Assembly: GCA_014529385.2 (NCBI GenBank)
Contig: CM043966.1
Coordinates: 38,448,537 to 38,512,536 of the forward strand
Source: Adiantum capillus-veneris
Taxonomy: Eukaryota; Streptophyta; Polypodiopsida; Polypodiales; Pteridaceae
Direction of reading: 5' to 3'
Length of the DNA: 64,000 nt
In this document: piece by piece, positions 1 through 11,323 of the stretch
How positions within the stretch are numbered: the stretch's first letter is position 1
Layout: each line of letters begins with the position of its first letter
Made by a program: the position numbers and the translations under genes
Notes under the pieces: generated by a model
What the model saw: only the letters and a program-made list of their open reading frames with translations
Told to the model about the DNA's origin: nothing
The model's database searches: none

Positions 1-149
1 CCCTCAGTTCCATCCATAATATGGTTTCCTCCCTCCGCCTTTTTTACAACCTCGTTGACATCAACTCTCTTGTGGTGTGATCAGCCCCTTCTAGCCCACT
101 GCACCCAGATGCTCCACTCTCAAGCTCAAATTAATTCTCTCATTCTTTG

Positions 150-910
150 TGTGTACTTGGCAGCTTTGGTGAGCTCTCCACCCTTTTGCTCTACTTCTCT
201 CTTTTAGCTTCTCTGAGCGGGGCCCTAGCATTGATTGTAGTAACGTCTTTGGCTGCAACATCTTCTTCTGTAGGGATAGCGGCACCATTTTTGGTTGCTT
301 TGAGGTCTACACCAATGTCTTCAGGGTCATGGGCGCCATCAAATTTGATGGCTATGGGCTTTGCGACGTCAGCTTTGGTTGCTATGATGGCTACATCAGT
401 AGAAACTGCGGTAGCAAGGGTAGCTTTCTTGAACATAGGAGCTTTTAATCCCAGAGGGATGGCGACAGCTCCGGCTACAGCAGGCTCGTATGCAGGTGGT
501 ACAATAACCACTGCAATGGAAGCAAGCCTGACAGTTATCTTGGCCGTAGGGGTGCCGTCAGTCAACAACTACATTGATGGCAGCACTCTTCAGCTGCGGG
601 GGATGCATCAATGGTTTGGCAGGAAGAGTTGTAGCAGCTTCTGCATTTGCAGCTGGGCGGTGAGCGACGCCATCTAATTCTTGTACAGGATTTGCAACAA
701 CATCTTCTTCAGGGTTTGTGGCACGTGAAGTTCCTGGAGGTATGGTACTCTCAGCAGAGTGAGATTTGCAACATCGTTTTTGTTAGCAGATGTTGCAATT
801 ACAGAAGCACGATCAGGCTTGGCTGTAGTACTGAGAGCAAGCCGTTCACAAGCTTAGTTTGCAGCTTGCTGTTTTACGCCAAGGAATGTTGTGGTGGTGC
901 CAACAACCAC
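150..910 (-). pseudogene. Broken Ala/Val/Thr-rich coding-like region, family unknown
   Basis: I do not recognise this. On the minus strand an open stretch of about 125 codons (568 down to 191) is rich in Ala, Val and Lys. Upstream of it, from about 770 to 570, a second frame reads as a plausible protein (a segment with PEEDVVANPVQELDGVAHRP) that stops near 565 just where the first frame opens. This pattern suggests one ancestral coding region broken by a frameshift. A weaker continuation reaches about 905. The opposite strand is also open for 176 codons (147-677), but that translation is very hydrophobic and low in charge, so I prefer the minus strand. No domain, transmembrane or zinc motif was identified. 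It could be a decayed transposon ORF or a gene fragment. Confidence 0.25.
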
Positions 911-1043
911 GTCGCATAGTGGGCTGGCAGTGCAAGGGGCCGGGCACGGTGGATAGCTTGGACCGAGGCGGTGACAACTCTTCCAGCTTGCCTACTACGT
1001 TGTAGCCTTTCTAACTCTCAGTAGCACTTCTGAGGAAATAATT

Positions 1044-1352
1044 GTGAGGTACTTTGACAAAGTGCTTAAGAATTGGATGATCAGATTAATATATGGAATG
1101 ATACAGGTCGTCCACAATGAGTTGGAGATTTTGCGCTTTGCGTTCAGCACGCCTGCGGATGAGTTCAGGCGTGCTGAGTTTTGGCGGAATGTGCAGGCAA
1201 AGAGGGTGGCTAGGAACCATAGGGAGCTGATTAGGTATATGCTCGCTAACAAGGTGGGGCTAGATTTTCTGATGAGGTGTTTGGATGAAGAGGATATGTT
1301 CATGAGGCTTGCGGTAGAGCACATGGTGGGATTCGGGGAGGATGTGACCTAG
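1044..1352 (+). CDS. Hypothetical protein fragment, about 102 aa
   Basis: Unrecognised. The frame is open from 1044 to the TAG at 1350-1352 and reads like a real helical soluble protein, with many charged and aromatic residues (segments ELEILRFAF, DEFRRAEFWRNVQAKR, LANKVGLDFLMRCLDEEDMF). The opposite strand is also open but Ser/Leu-rich and less protein-like. No ribosome-context, signal peptide or named domain can be claimed. It sits among broken sequences and may be the last exon or a fragment of a transposon-borne gene rather than a working gene. Confidence 0.25.
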   Translation: MRYFDKVLKNWMIRLIYGMIQVVHNELEILRFAFSTPADEFRRAEFWRNVQAKRVARNHRELIRYMLANKVGLDFLMRCLDEEDMFMRLAVEHMVGFGEDVT

Positions 1353-2745
1353 GAGGTGGGGGTGGAGGGTGGCTAACCTTGCTAGAGGAGGTGTTGACAA
1401 AGTTGGCGGACAAGGTGGGGACCAGCAGGTAGGCTGAGTGGGCGCCACAAGCATCGGGTGCTAGCATGCTTGGGCCCCAAAGGATTGCGCCTCATTCAGA
1501 GTACAAAAACTACTAGGGGGATGTTGTTGGTGCACTCCCTTGTGGATCTTATCAACCCCACCTCAAGGCACTCTCTCACTCTTGTTAGAGCCCTTATTAT
1601 GTTCTATGAGCAGCTCAGCAGCAGCCCCCTATGGCCTATTTTTTGTTCTAGAGGGCAGGTCCAAGTTGGTGCTCATGGTTTTTTGAATTTCTTGTAGCAG
1701 GTGCCCCTACTATGACTAAATTTGAAGGTTTTCACACTAAATTACACAGAATTTCTCCAAAATTTGTAGATTTTCTTACCCTCAAATCTAAAATTTAGAG
1801 GTAAATCTCAAAATTTTAGGTGGGATCACACTTAACCTAGGTTTTTTTAAGCATTAACTATAAATGAATCATCTTATGTCCTGTGCAAACCAAAGCTCTC
1901 TCACAAATCTTGCCCACTCTCAAGGTACTCTTTTCCTTTTACATGGACCAAATTCTTGACACATTTGATTGGGTCAAAGTAATTTCAATCAAAATTGTGT
2001 TGATGGATCATACATAATTTATTTATTTTTTTAAATAACATATTTTAGTGTCTTCAAAATTAAGAATCTCACATTTTAAAAATTGGTTTATATTTTTATA
2101 TATTTTAGTGTCTTCAAAATTTAGGATCATTAAAGCATTTTAGTGTTTCAGACGATTTAGAACCCCAACAACCCATCTTGAGCGAGCCTGTACTCAAGAA
2201 TGATTAGGAACATAACCATTTATGGACTAGAGCATGGCCACAAGCGTATTTATATGAATCTGCTACGGCAGACATGGCAATGGCCATGCTTCCGAGTGTT
2301 AAGTGTAATCTCTATCTTAAAGGGGCAAAGACGAGCAATGCCCATGGTATGGAAGCCCTTGCTTGGAGATTATTAAAGCAATTATTTGTTGCCTTGGATG
2401 CTAGAAGTTTGGTTAGTCTCACCCATTTATCGATGGCAAATATGTGTTTACAAAGTCGATGACAGAAATAGGTTTGCAAAGTCAATGTAAGATGACATGT
2501 TTTGGGATTCTACATAATCAAACAAGCAGATGTATGCGATTCATTAATGATGGCTTATATGATATTAAGCACGGGGTTGTCGCACCATGTTTTTGGGGTT
2601 GCATTAAATACATCGCATCCAGGCTAAATTTACCCCATGGGGGTTGTGGAGGTTTATGTTTGGGTTTGCATTTACTTTGTACACTATCCTCTATAGAGTA
2701 ACTATTGAGGTCTTGATCTTGGCTTTTTTATTTTATGTACTTGCT
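1353..2745. other. Non-coding AT-rich stretch
   Basis: No supported gene. Only short chance-length frames are present. About 1735-1860 is AT-rich and resembles 61360-61450 (listed separately). Around 2020-2140 there is a short internal duplication in which the phrase TATTTTAGTGTCTTCAAAATT occurs twice about 60 bp apart. Confidence 0.5.
1735..1860. repeat. Dispersed AT-rich repeat shared with 61360-61450
   Basis: The block ends in a segment containing GAGGTAAATCTC, TTTTAGGTG and CCTAGGTTTTTTT. Near 61370-61440 a similar order occurs: GAGGTAAATTTCC, TTTGTAGGTG and CCTAGGTTTTTC. By eye, identity is moderate and gapped. It may be an end of a dispersed element family; no matching terminal repeats or target duplication were seen. 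Confidence 0.35.
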
Positions 2746-2748
2746 TGG

Positions 2749-4840
2749 TTACTTGTTCGCTCGGAAGTACTCGCTTGGGGATTGGGATTCCTCCAAAATA
2801 AATGGAGTCCCTAGGAGATAATGTTTCCATGCGTCTAGGGCATGTATGATAGCTAACAACTCTTTTTCATATGTGCCTAGTTTCTTTACTCGTTCATCGA
2901 ATCTCCTACTTTTGTATGTTATGGCATGCCCTTCTTGAAGCAAAATAGCTCCAAGGAATTGTCCACAAACATCACATTAGACTTTGAAAGGCTTTGAAAG
3001 GTCTGGTAACATTATAACGGGTTGAGAGGTAAGCTTTGCCTTTAAATTTTCATAATATTCATTCTCTTTTGCACTTGCACTTCATACAAATTTAACTACA
3101 ATGACCCTGCTATGACTAAGAATTTTTCTATGACGCATCTATAGTATGCACACATTCTTATAAAGCTTCTCAATTTATGTAGGTTCATTGGTATAGGCCA
3201 TCCTTTTATTACCTCCAACTTTTTAGGGTCCATTTGGATCTGTGCTTGAGAGATAATATGACCTAAATACTGAATCTCTTTTAAGAAAAACTCACTTTTC
3301 TTCTGATTAATGTAAAACTATTGTCTCTCAAAACTTGAAATATTATCTGAAGATGTTGCTTATGTTCCTCAACACACTTTGATTAGATCATAATGTCATC
3401 AAAGAAGACTCTTGTGAAGCTTTGATGAGGTCTAAAGAGCCTTTCCATCATTTGATTAAAGGTAGTTGATGCATTGGTAAGTCCAAAAGGAGTATCAAGA
3501 ATTCATATAGGCCAAAGGTTGTTTGAAAGGCTATCTTATAAATGTCTTCATGTATTATTCTTCTCTAGTGATAACCACTTGGATTAAGTGTATGATAATC
3601 CGCACACATTATATAAGTACCATCTTTCTTTTGTACTAGTAGAACGGGTGAACAAAATGGAGATGAACTAGGCCAGACCATCCCTTTTTTTACAAGCTCG
3701 TTCACTTGCCACATAATCTCCTCTTGCTGTGCTAGTGAGACTTGATAAGGAGGCTTATTTAAGAAGTTAACTACTAGGTAGAAGTTCTATAGAGTGATCA
3801 TCTTCTTCCCTTTTGGGAGGTAGCTCCCTAGGAATGTTGTCCATAAACACACCTTGAAATTGATTTAGAAAACTAGAGAATCTACTCCTCTTTATTTCAT
3901 TTTTGACCTCATTAGGAACACATGCATCTTTCTTAGACTCCTTGACAAAAGCCATGTAACAAGAAAGAGATATTTTCATTACTTTGTCTAAAGTTTGAGT
4001 CTATACAAGGAGTATGGTGTTGCCTACACTATTTACATTAAGTGCAATATCCTTGCTTTGATAGAAAAAGAGGACTCTTCTCTCGAGAAACTTCATAGTG
4101 GCATCCATGCGATTAAACGATGGTGCCCCAGGGATAACATTTTCATGCTTGAGTAGAGAGATGAAGAAATCTTCTTTATCTACATAGCCTTGCACATGGA
4201 GCCTTAGATACCCAATCAATGGAGTGACTAAGGCCATCTGCTTGCCCTTTAAAAGCTCCATTTGCTTATACCACGTCCCCCATCTCAGATGAATTCCTAG
4301 CTTGGTAGCTAGCTCAATAGAAATAAAGTTGTGGGTAGAGCTAGGGCCAAACAATATGAAAGCAACATGCTCTCTTAATTTTCCCAAGGCATAAGTGAGT
4401 GGTGCTCATTTGCAATGGCATTCCTCTTTTAGAGCCCCCACCATGGTGGCTCTAAGAGGGTCAGTACATTCATTTCTCCTGGGACATGCCCGAGAAACAT
4501 GACCTTCCTTTCGACACTTGAAACACTTGTTACCTTTATAATAACATTCAACCTCTTCAGGAGAAAGTTTGTTTTTACCTTTTTAGCCCTTTTCTTTGTT
4601 GTTGTTGTTGTTGTTGTTGTTAGCCTTGGGAGAATTCTATGTCGCATTGTTCTTCCCCTTTAGTTGATTCCTTAGCTTCTATTGGCTTTTGGCCCATCTT
4701 ACTTCGTTGTTGGAAATGAATCCTCAAAGTGACCATAGTATGATATATCACCTCCAAAATAGTTCTAGCCCTTTTCTTTTGCCTTTCCTTTGTAGATGTT
4801 GTTGTTAGCCTTGGGAGATTTCTGCATCGCATTGTTCTTT
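2749..4840 (-). mobile_element. Degenerate Ty3/gypsy retroelement, gag knuckle to RNase H (truncated)
   Basis: Read on the minus strand, the order is gag zinc knuckle, protease, pre-RT linker, RT remnants, then RNase H. A CCHC knuckle (CFKCRKEGHVSRACP) is encoded near 4470-4530. The protease frame is 4387 to 4001, with a damaged active site (LFGPSSTHNFIS, where gypsy retropepsins have a D-S/T-G core). 3979 to 3767 carries the conserved linker ending IPRELPPKREEDDHSIELLP. 3750-2950 translates to RT fragments with many stops. 2943 to 2749 is RNase H (ITYKSRRF, TYEKELLAIIHALDAWKHYLLG). Integrase and clear LTRs are missing. The order and motifs fit a plant chromovirus-like gypsy polyprotein. Stops and frameshifts throughout mean it cannot be functional. 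Confidence 0.8.
4001..4387 (-). pseudogene. Gypsy aspartic protease remnant
   Basis: A 128-codon open stretch of the decayed minus-strand gypsy element. The family signature STHNFIS-ELATKLGI is present, which in intact gypsy proteases follows the catalytic D-S/T-G. Here that position reads F-G-P-S-S, so the catalytic Asp is lost. Downstream hydrophobic segments match the rest of a retropepsin fold. It is flanked upstream by the zinc-knuckle region and downstream by the RT linker, as expected for gag-pro-pol order. Confidence 0.7.
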
Positions 4841-4944
4841 AGCTCATTTGATTCCTTAGATTTTGTTGTCTTTGAGCCCTTCTTACTCCCTTGTTGGAAA
4901 TGAATCCTTGAAGTGACCATAGTATGACCTTCAAAATAGTTTTA

Positions 4945-5275
4945 GGTCTTTGTGAGTTAATTGGAGTCCAGATGCTCGAGATATGGCAGGTCAAAGTTTT
5001 ATAGGTGGCTAGGTTGGTGCCAGTTTGACCCACACAATAGACATTCCATCACGAGTTTTCTTAGCCTTGCCAAGGTTCTTGGTGGTAGTACGTAGTGTAT
5101 GGGGCTAGCCAAAAGCGACAGGGCCTCAATCAAAGTTGCGATCACCAAGATATGCCCAATAAAAGTTGGTAGACAACCACGGCGGAAGGGACTCGCCAGG
5201 TGGTTTTCTCCAATCTTGAGGCTCGTCATTCAAAGGCATGGGAAATTTGGAGCGAGGAGCCCGTGATGCAAATCA
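4945..5275 (+). repeat. Left LTR-like direct repeat of the Tat-like element
   Basis: About 330 bp matching 10345-10685, with several long identical phrases and scattered differences. It abuts the gag zinc-knuckle remnant directly on its right and the decayed minus-strand element on its left. It is therefore probably truncated at its 5' end, and the element has lost its leader and most of gag. Confidence 0.6.
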
Positions 5276-8200
5276 AGGCCGGTAACTACAGAGAGGAGGG
5301 TCATTATGCTCTAGATTTTCCACATCCACCTAGTAAAAGAGGAGGCATGTACCTCTTATTTGGCAGAGGAAGAGGGCAAGGGAAGTTTAATGGTCAAAGA
5401 GAGCAGACAATCAAGAATCTTGTACCATCGGCTATGCTCGATAATGGTGAGATCCAGAGGGTCAATATCATTGATGTGGACATGTAGGACATGGATGTTT
5501 TGGTTAACAAAAGGGAAAGAGCCAAAAGGGAAACAAAAGACTTAAGCGGGAAACCAGAGCTCACAAAGGCAAGGAGAAAGTGTATGAAGGCAGAGAGTAG
5601 TCAAAGAATAGCAAGAGGAGAAGGCGTCCCAAAATCAAGCCAGGTAGACTTTCAGCTTGGGAGGGGTCATCTAGAATATGATATGGTGAGTGATGTCCAA
5701 AACCAGAAAGATAATATTATGTTTGGGTGGCTATTGGCATCGAATCCCAAGCTAAGAAGGATATGGTCTACTAGTATTAGCACTAGAATTCTAAGGGTTA
5801 ATGGTCATGTGCATGCCGTGAAAAATATGGCCTTAAGGGTGGGAAGTCCGGCAGATGTTCTTCCTCTTTTTTATGCTATCATCGAGAAGAAGATGCAAGT
5901 GCATGCACACATAGATGGAGCTCAAGTTTGAGTCATGAGCTCAGGTTTGTGTCATGACTGAATTAGCTATGAGGGATGTAGGCTTCAAGACGGTGGAGGT
6001 TAAGGTGATGGGAATACAATGTATTATTGATTTTTTTGCTATGAAAGCAGGTGACTTACCCTATAATCTCGGGGAGGCCATGGATACTTGCAATAGGGGC
6101 CAAGCAGGACTGGAAGACCAAAGTGTTCATCTTGCCTAACAAGGATAAGGGGAGACAAATAGTGTTGGACTTGAAGACCAAAGAGAGCCCATTTCCACCC
6201 TTTGGTAGCAGGAGGTGAAGATAGCACCACGACAAGCTACGAGTATGAGACCGCGACGGATTAGGATGAGGGTTACAGTGATACAGAGGATTGGTGCAGA
6301 TTGGTCCTCATGTAAAAGAAGGTATGCAACCACATGTTCATAGCATAGGTGCAGGGGAGGTGGTTGATATGTCGAGTGAGGACCTAACTAGGCAAGAAAA
6401 GGAGAGTTGTGCTCAATTGTGTGCTTCTTATCCTATTTTTTTTGTGTCGGAGTACAAGGATTTATGAGAGGCAAAGACATGGAGCATAAGATTATACTCA
6501 AGGATGGGTATAAGCGAAAAGCATAGAAGCTGAGGAGATTGGGAGAGATTCAAAAGAAGGAAGACTTCTAGCAAGAGGTTGACAAGCTTTTGGATGCAGG
6601 TATTATCTATCCTGTGAAGGAATCGGAGTGTGTGTCGCCTATTATCATCACTTCAAAGAAGAATGGAAAGTGAAAAGTGTACATCGACTACAAGCCATTG
6701 AATGCTGCTATGAAGTGGAATCACTACCCTTTAACATTCCAAGATGAGATTTCTAACTAGGTGACAGGTCATGAGAGGTATTCCATTATAGATGGGTTTT
6801 TTGGGTACTTCCAAAAAAGGTATTGCTCTTGAGGACTTGTTGAAGACTACATTCATTTCTCCTTGGGGATGTTACACATACCGCAGGATGCCTTTCAATT
6901 TGGTAAATGCATATGCTACTTTTTAGGATTGGATGAATGGTGTATTTGGACCATACTTGGGTAGGTTTATCAGGGTGTTTATAAATGATATTGGGTGCTA
7001 CAATTCTAGGTTAGAGCATCTGACAAAGCTATATCCATGTTTCTAAATGCTTGATGAGGAGGGTGTCCAGTTAAACCCCAAAAAGTGCAAGTTAGTGCAA
7101 CCTCGTGCTTAGTTGTTGGGTCATGTATGTCACAGAATGGGATAGCAGCCGATCTAGAGAAGGTAAAGGCTCTTGTGTTGATGGAGCCTCCATCAAGCAC
7201 CCAAGGTTTGGATTCATTTGTGCATAAGATGTATTTGTCACGATGTTTTTGGATGCTTTTGCAATATGTCTATCCTCTTCAAAAGATGGCCCAATAGTCA
7301 CATGGTTTTTATTGGGATGAAGATGCACAAAAGGCTTTTGACAAGGTAAAGGAGGGTCTTTGTCAGCTACCAATGATGTGCCCTCCAAAATGAGGGGATG
7401 ATTTCTATGTTGCCATGATGGTAGGTACTTTTTCTATTGGAGCCGTGTTGCTACAGAAGGTGGGCAAGAGCTACAAGCCCATCTACTTTGAGAGCAGAGT
7501 GATAAGTCTCAGGGAGATGACTTTCAATGAAGTGGAGCAGTGGGTGATGGCTTTAGTTTTTTCATGAAGGAAGTTCAAAGTGCACTTGATTGTTTGCAAA
7601 TTTTATGTGATGACATCTAATAATCTATTGCCTGAAGTGGTACTGCATTTGAAGCCAAGGAAGGGTATCATGAAATGGGTGCTAGAGTTACAGGACTTTG
7701 AGTTTGAGTTCAAGATTGACCATACCAGTCGATCCCACTTAGCATACATTTTGGTCAATAAGGGTGTTGATTTGCCAATATATCCAAGGGTGGTGTGAGA
7801 TGAAGCTAGAGAGGAGCCACACTTGGAAGGGGATTTTGTGATGTGATTCGATGGAGCATATCAAAGAGTGGTGCAAAAAGCAAGAGGCGGTGTGGTGATG
7901 TATGACCCACAAGGCAGAGTTTTCTTTTCCAAGGCTTATGACATTGATTATGTCCACACCAACAATGAAGCAGAGTACCTCACTCTTCATTTGGACCTGC
8001 AGTAGTGAGTGGAATTTGGCATTCTGAGGCTAGTAGTGAAAGGTGATGCACTGTTAGCTATCAAGCAACTTTTGGGCCAATGGCAGGTAAAGGGGGATTC
8101 CTTGAAGCATTGGTTTTTTTCCATTAAGAAGTTGTCAAAGTTCTTTGAAGCGGTCCAATTAAAATATGTCAAAAGAAAGTAGAATCAAGAAATGGATGAG

Positions 8201-9095
8201 CTAGATAGTAGACGGGTACAAGTGCATGTTGCAGGTTTATAAGTGGCACCTGCCACTTATACAGGTAGAGAGACCTTGATAAAGATAGATGATTTTTAGC
8301 ACATGCCAATGTCTAGAGAGTTTATCCAAGCTGTAAAAGAGGAGGGTTGTTTGAAAGGCTCGTAGTTCACTTTGATAGGTGAAGACCTGATGACATATGG
8401 TCGGAATGGAATTCTAAGGAGGGTGCTTTACAAAGAAGAGATCGGCATGGTTTTGGAGCAATGCCATGAAGAAAGTGGACATTGGGGAAAAGATCAAGTA
8501 CTTTTTTGAGTTTTTAGAGCTAGTTTTTGGTGGCCTTCTATAGTGCAGGATGTGCACTACTAGTGCAAGACATGCCATGAATGTTAGACCATGGGTGAAA
8601 GACGATTGGTAGCCAAGTCACAAGGGTACTATCGTAGCCTAGAATGCTTTTGACAAGTGGGGTTTTGATGCCATCGATCCACTCCCTAAATCTGCAAGTG
8701 GTAAGAAGTACATCCTAGTAGCCATTGACTACCTTACTAGGTGGGTCGAGGCTGAGGCGGGTAAAGAGGTGAATGCTCATATAGTGTCTCAGTTCGTCTT
8801 TGATTGCATTTGTTTCCATTTTGGAGTGTCTTGGAAGCTCATTTTTTATAGAGACTAGGGTTTTCAAAGTAATTTGTTGCGTGCATTAGTGGAGAAGCTA
8901 GGCATTCAACATCAAATTTCTTCACCTTATCACCCCCAATGCAATGGTCTAGTGGAGAGTGCCAATGAGAAATCATCAAAATGCTTACAAAGTGTGTGTA
9001 TAAGTAAGAGACAGAGTGGGAAGCTAACTTTGATAAGTGTCTATGGGTGTATAGGACATCCTACAAGGTGGCCACAAAAGTTTTGCTCCATTTGA

Positions 9096-9103
9096 GCTGG
9101 TTT
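9096..9103. repeat. MITE target-site duplication, left copy
   Basis: GCTGGTTT, repeated exactly at 9341-9348. The next base outward differs on both sides, so 8 bp is the full length. Confidence 0.85.
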
Positions 9104-9340
9104 CTCGGGGGGTCCACTTTTCAAAAATACCTATAGCATGTGCATTCAAGAGGTATTTTTTAAAGCCCTCCACACACATACACTTCATTCGTGAATTAAA
9201 AGACCCCTCTTAAACCTGTAGATTTTTCTCAATTTTCCATTCTTAAACCTCTTGTACATGTGATTATGTGACTCTTTGGTATATAAAAAAACCCCTTTGG
9301 GTGTGCTACACTTACATATTTTGAGGTGGACCCCCCCGAG
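9104..9340. mobile_element. 237-bp MITE with inverted ends and 8-bp target duplication
   Basis: The ends are CTCGGGGGGTCCAC on the left and GTGGACCCCCCCGAG on the right, inverted copies that differ by one G in the run, with weaker inverted similarity continuing inward. GCTGGTTT occurs directly outside both ends (9096-9103 and 9341-9348). The host sequence on each side is integrase coding remnant of the Tat-like element, and removing the insert plus one GCTGGTTT restores its continuity. An 8-bp duplication is typical of hAT and some other cut-and-paste superfamilies. No transposase is encoded, so it is non-autonomous. The superfamily is not decided. Confidence 0.8.
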
Positions 9341-10344
9341 GCTGGTTTATGGCAAGGAGGTGGTGTTGCTAGTGCATGCACATCTAGGAGCGCTGAAGGG
9401 TATGTGGAAATTCAATGCCACTCAACAATATATTTTGCAAGATGAAATTGCTAGTCTTGAAGCCTTGCAGTAGATGAGTAGAGAAGCATCAATAGATTTC
9501 TATGTGAGGTAGTAGAGTTATGAAATTCAACCAAAACATGTCAGACAAGAAGATACAGAGAAGGCGACCTTGTGATGAAATATGAGAGCTACCTTGACTT
9601 TGATTTCCAAAAATAGTTCAAGAAGAAGTGGATATGTACAAACAAGGTGCAAAAGGATTTTTCTAATGGGACATATCAGTTGATGCGGCCGCACAATAAG
9701 TTTCTTAGGCACAGGTTAAATGGTGTTCGGCTCAAGCTGTACTCTGAAAGAGTTTTAGTTCCTAATGTGAATCAAATTGTGATAAGGGGGTTGGGCAACC
9801 CACCTAAAGAAAGATGGAATACATGGGGATAGAGCCTTGTACATATGGTTGTAGTTTTCAGTTTGCATGGTTGTTTGCTAGGTGTTGTAGTTTCAAGTTC
9901 CTTTTTGGTTGAACATGAATGTTCAACAAGGAGGTTGGGAAATGATGGTGCAACCAAAGATGTTCTAAGCTAGAAGTGGACACATGCATTGTATATATGC
10001 TTCAAGGTGCATGCAAGGGTACTAGAGCGGGTGTAAAGGTCCTGGCAGACAGGTAGTTACCGATAAGCGCGATTGGGGTGTTTTAGGCCAAAAAATCTCT
10101 ATGATGGGATAAACAAGTTGTCAAATCAAAGTGTTCCAAGAGCTAGAAATATATGGTAGGATGTGGTCCTCAAGCTGCTCTACAAGCTGGTCCAGATGGC
10201 TCCTCATTGGAGCTACAGGATGAGATTTATGGCTAAATGGGGAGTGCTTTGCAGATCCCCTTCAAACTGGACACATGTAGAGGGATGGTCAGAGCAAAGG
10301 TGCATGCAAGCGTCTAAAGTTCTCAGTTTATGGGGCATATTGGA

Positions 10345-10690
10345 CGTTTCAGATCAGCAATCAAAGTCCAAATGCAAAGATATGGCTAGTCAAAGTTTTG
10401 CAGGGGGCTAGGTCGGTGCCCGTATGTTCACCTCATTTAGACATGCCGTCAGGAGTTTCTTAGCCTTCCCAAGTTTCTTGGTGGTAGTATGTACTATATG
10501 GGGTTAGCCAAAAGTGACAAGGTCTCAATCGGCAAGATACACCCAATCAAAGTTGGTAGACAACCATGGCAGAAGGGAGCCAAGTGGTTTTCTCCAATCT
10601 TGTAGCTCATCATTTGAAGGCATGGGAAATTTGGAAGGAGGAGCCGATGATGAAAATCAAGTCCAAAAACGTAAACTATCATAAGGATTT
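10345..10690 (+). repeat. Right LTR-like direct repeat of the Tat-like element
   Basis: Matches 4945-5275. The LTR may begin further upstream at about 9943, after a purine-rich stretch at 9928-9942. The outer boundary is uncertain, and no target duplication was found. Confidence 0.55.
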
Positions 10691-10901
10691 TATAGCGATT
10701 CCATCTAATTGGTGAGCAAGAAACTGGAGAATTTTCAAGGTGGTACCAAAAAATAATTTTCTGGTTGTTGATGTTGAAAGTTTTTCAAGGTGTTTTGGGG
10801 CCCAGTTGACCAAGGACAACCGATGAACCCATATACAAAGTGAGTGAGAAAATGTGGGTGGTATTTAGACATGAAGGTGGCATTGTGTTAGTATCCAACA
10901 A

Positions 10902-10941
10902 GGGGGGGGGGGGGGGGGGGGGGGGGAGAGAGAGAGAGAGA
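10902..10941. repeat. Poly-G run followed by AG repeat
   Basis: 25 consecutive G (10902-10926) followed by about 15 bp of AG repeat. Run length at such sites is prone to sequencing error. Confidence 0.9.
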
Positions 10942-11323
10942 GGGGGCAGCGCCTCATGCTATTGACGGTGGTCCACAGCATCCATGGTGACTGCGGGCGG
11001 CTTCTTGGCAGTCCATGATGCTGTTGTCGGGATGTGGTTCAGTAAAGAGCCCGTAGGGGCCATTCGCATGTGGGGTCCTTGAGGGGACCCCCTCTTTTAA
11101 TTTAAGATAGAGGGAGCACTAGCGCTAGCTCTAGTGCCCTAGGCTCATGAGAATGTGAGAGAGAGTTGGAGAGTCCACCAAGGGCGCACCGATCTCTTTA
11201 AAAATTGCTAAGTCAAGTGGCGCAATGGACCAAGGAGAAGAAACTTCCCAAAAATGGCAAGCACCTCTATAAAAAATAGATCCTTTGGGGGCTTTTCTTG
11301 GGTGGTTTTTTTCTTGTGGAGCC

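Larger units (their letters stand above)
5275..9830 (+). pseudogene. Decayed gag-pol of the Tat-like element
   Basis: Coding remnants in shifting frames. Near 5280-5350 the segment GNYREEGHYALDF aligns in style with the intact knuckle CYNCGELGHISPQC of the related element at 50.5 kb, but its Cys residues are lost. 6380-7330 gives RT fragments (SPIIITSKKNGK; DGFFGYF; a damaged active-site region around 6960-6990). 7390-7700 gives the first RNase H, in which VAMMVGTFSIGAVLLQK shows loss of the catalytic Asp. 7840-8100 gives the second RNase H (FDGAYQRV; NNEAEYLTLH; KGDALLAIKQLL). 8460-9090 gives integrase (H2C2 remnant; KWGFDAIDPLP; AIDYLTRWVEAEA; SPYHPQCNGLVESANE). Stops in every segment exclude function. 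Confidence 0.7.
4935..10690 (+). mobile_element. Degenerate Tat-like Ty3/gypsy element with dual RNase H
   Basis: Direct repeats at about 4945-5275 and 10345-10685 bracket a plus-strand gag-pol remnant. Both include the phrases CAAAGTTGGTAGACAACCA, TGGTTTTCTCCAATCTTG and GGCATGGGAAATTTGGA, so they are probably LTR parts. Inside, in order, are a decayed gag knuckle (about 5275-5350), protease region (about 5690-6330), RT (about 6380-7330), first RNase H (about 7390-7700), a second RNase H of the archaeal/plant type (about 7800-8210) and integrase (about 8280-9480, interrupted by a MITE). The layout matches the Tat-like element at 25850-53607, with which it shares domain order and sequence style. 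Most of gag is missing, and stops are frequent. A possible start of the 3' LTR is the TG at 9943, after a purine-rich stretch. Confidence 0.75.

Noticed and set aside
147-677. 176-codon plus-strand frame as a membrane protein
   Set aside because: It is the antisense of a better protein-like reading and has almost no charged residues. Hydrophobicity here is a side effect of Ala-rich coding on the other strand.
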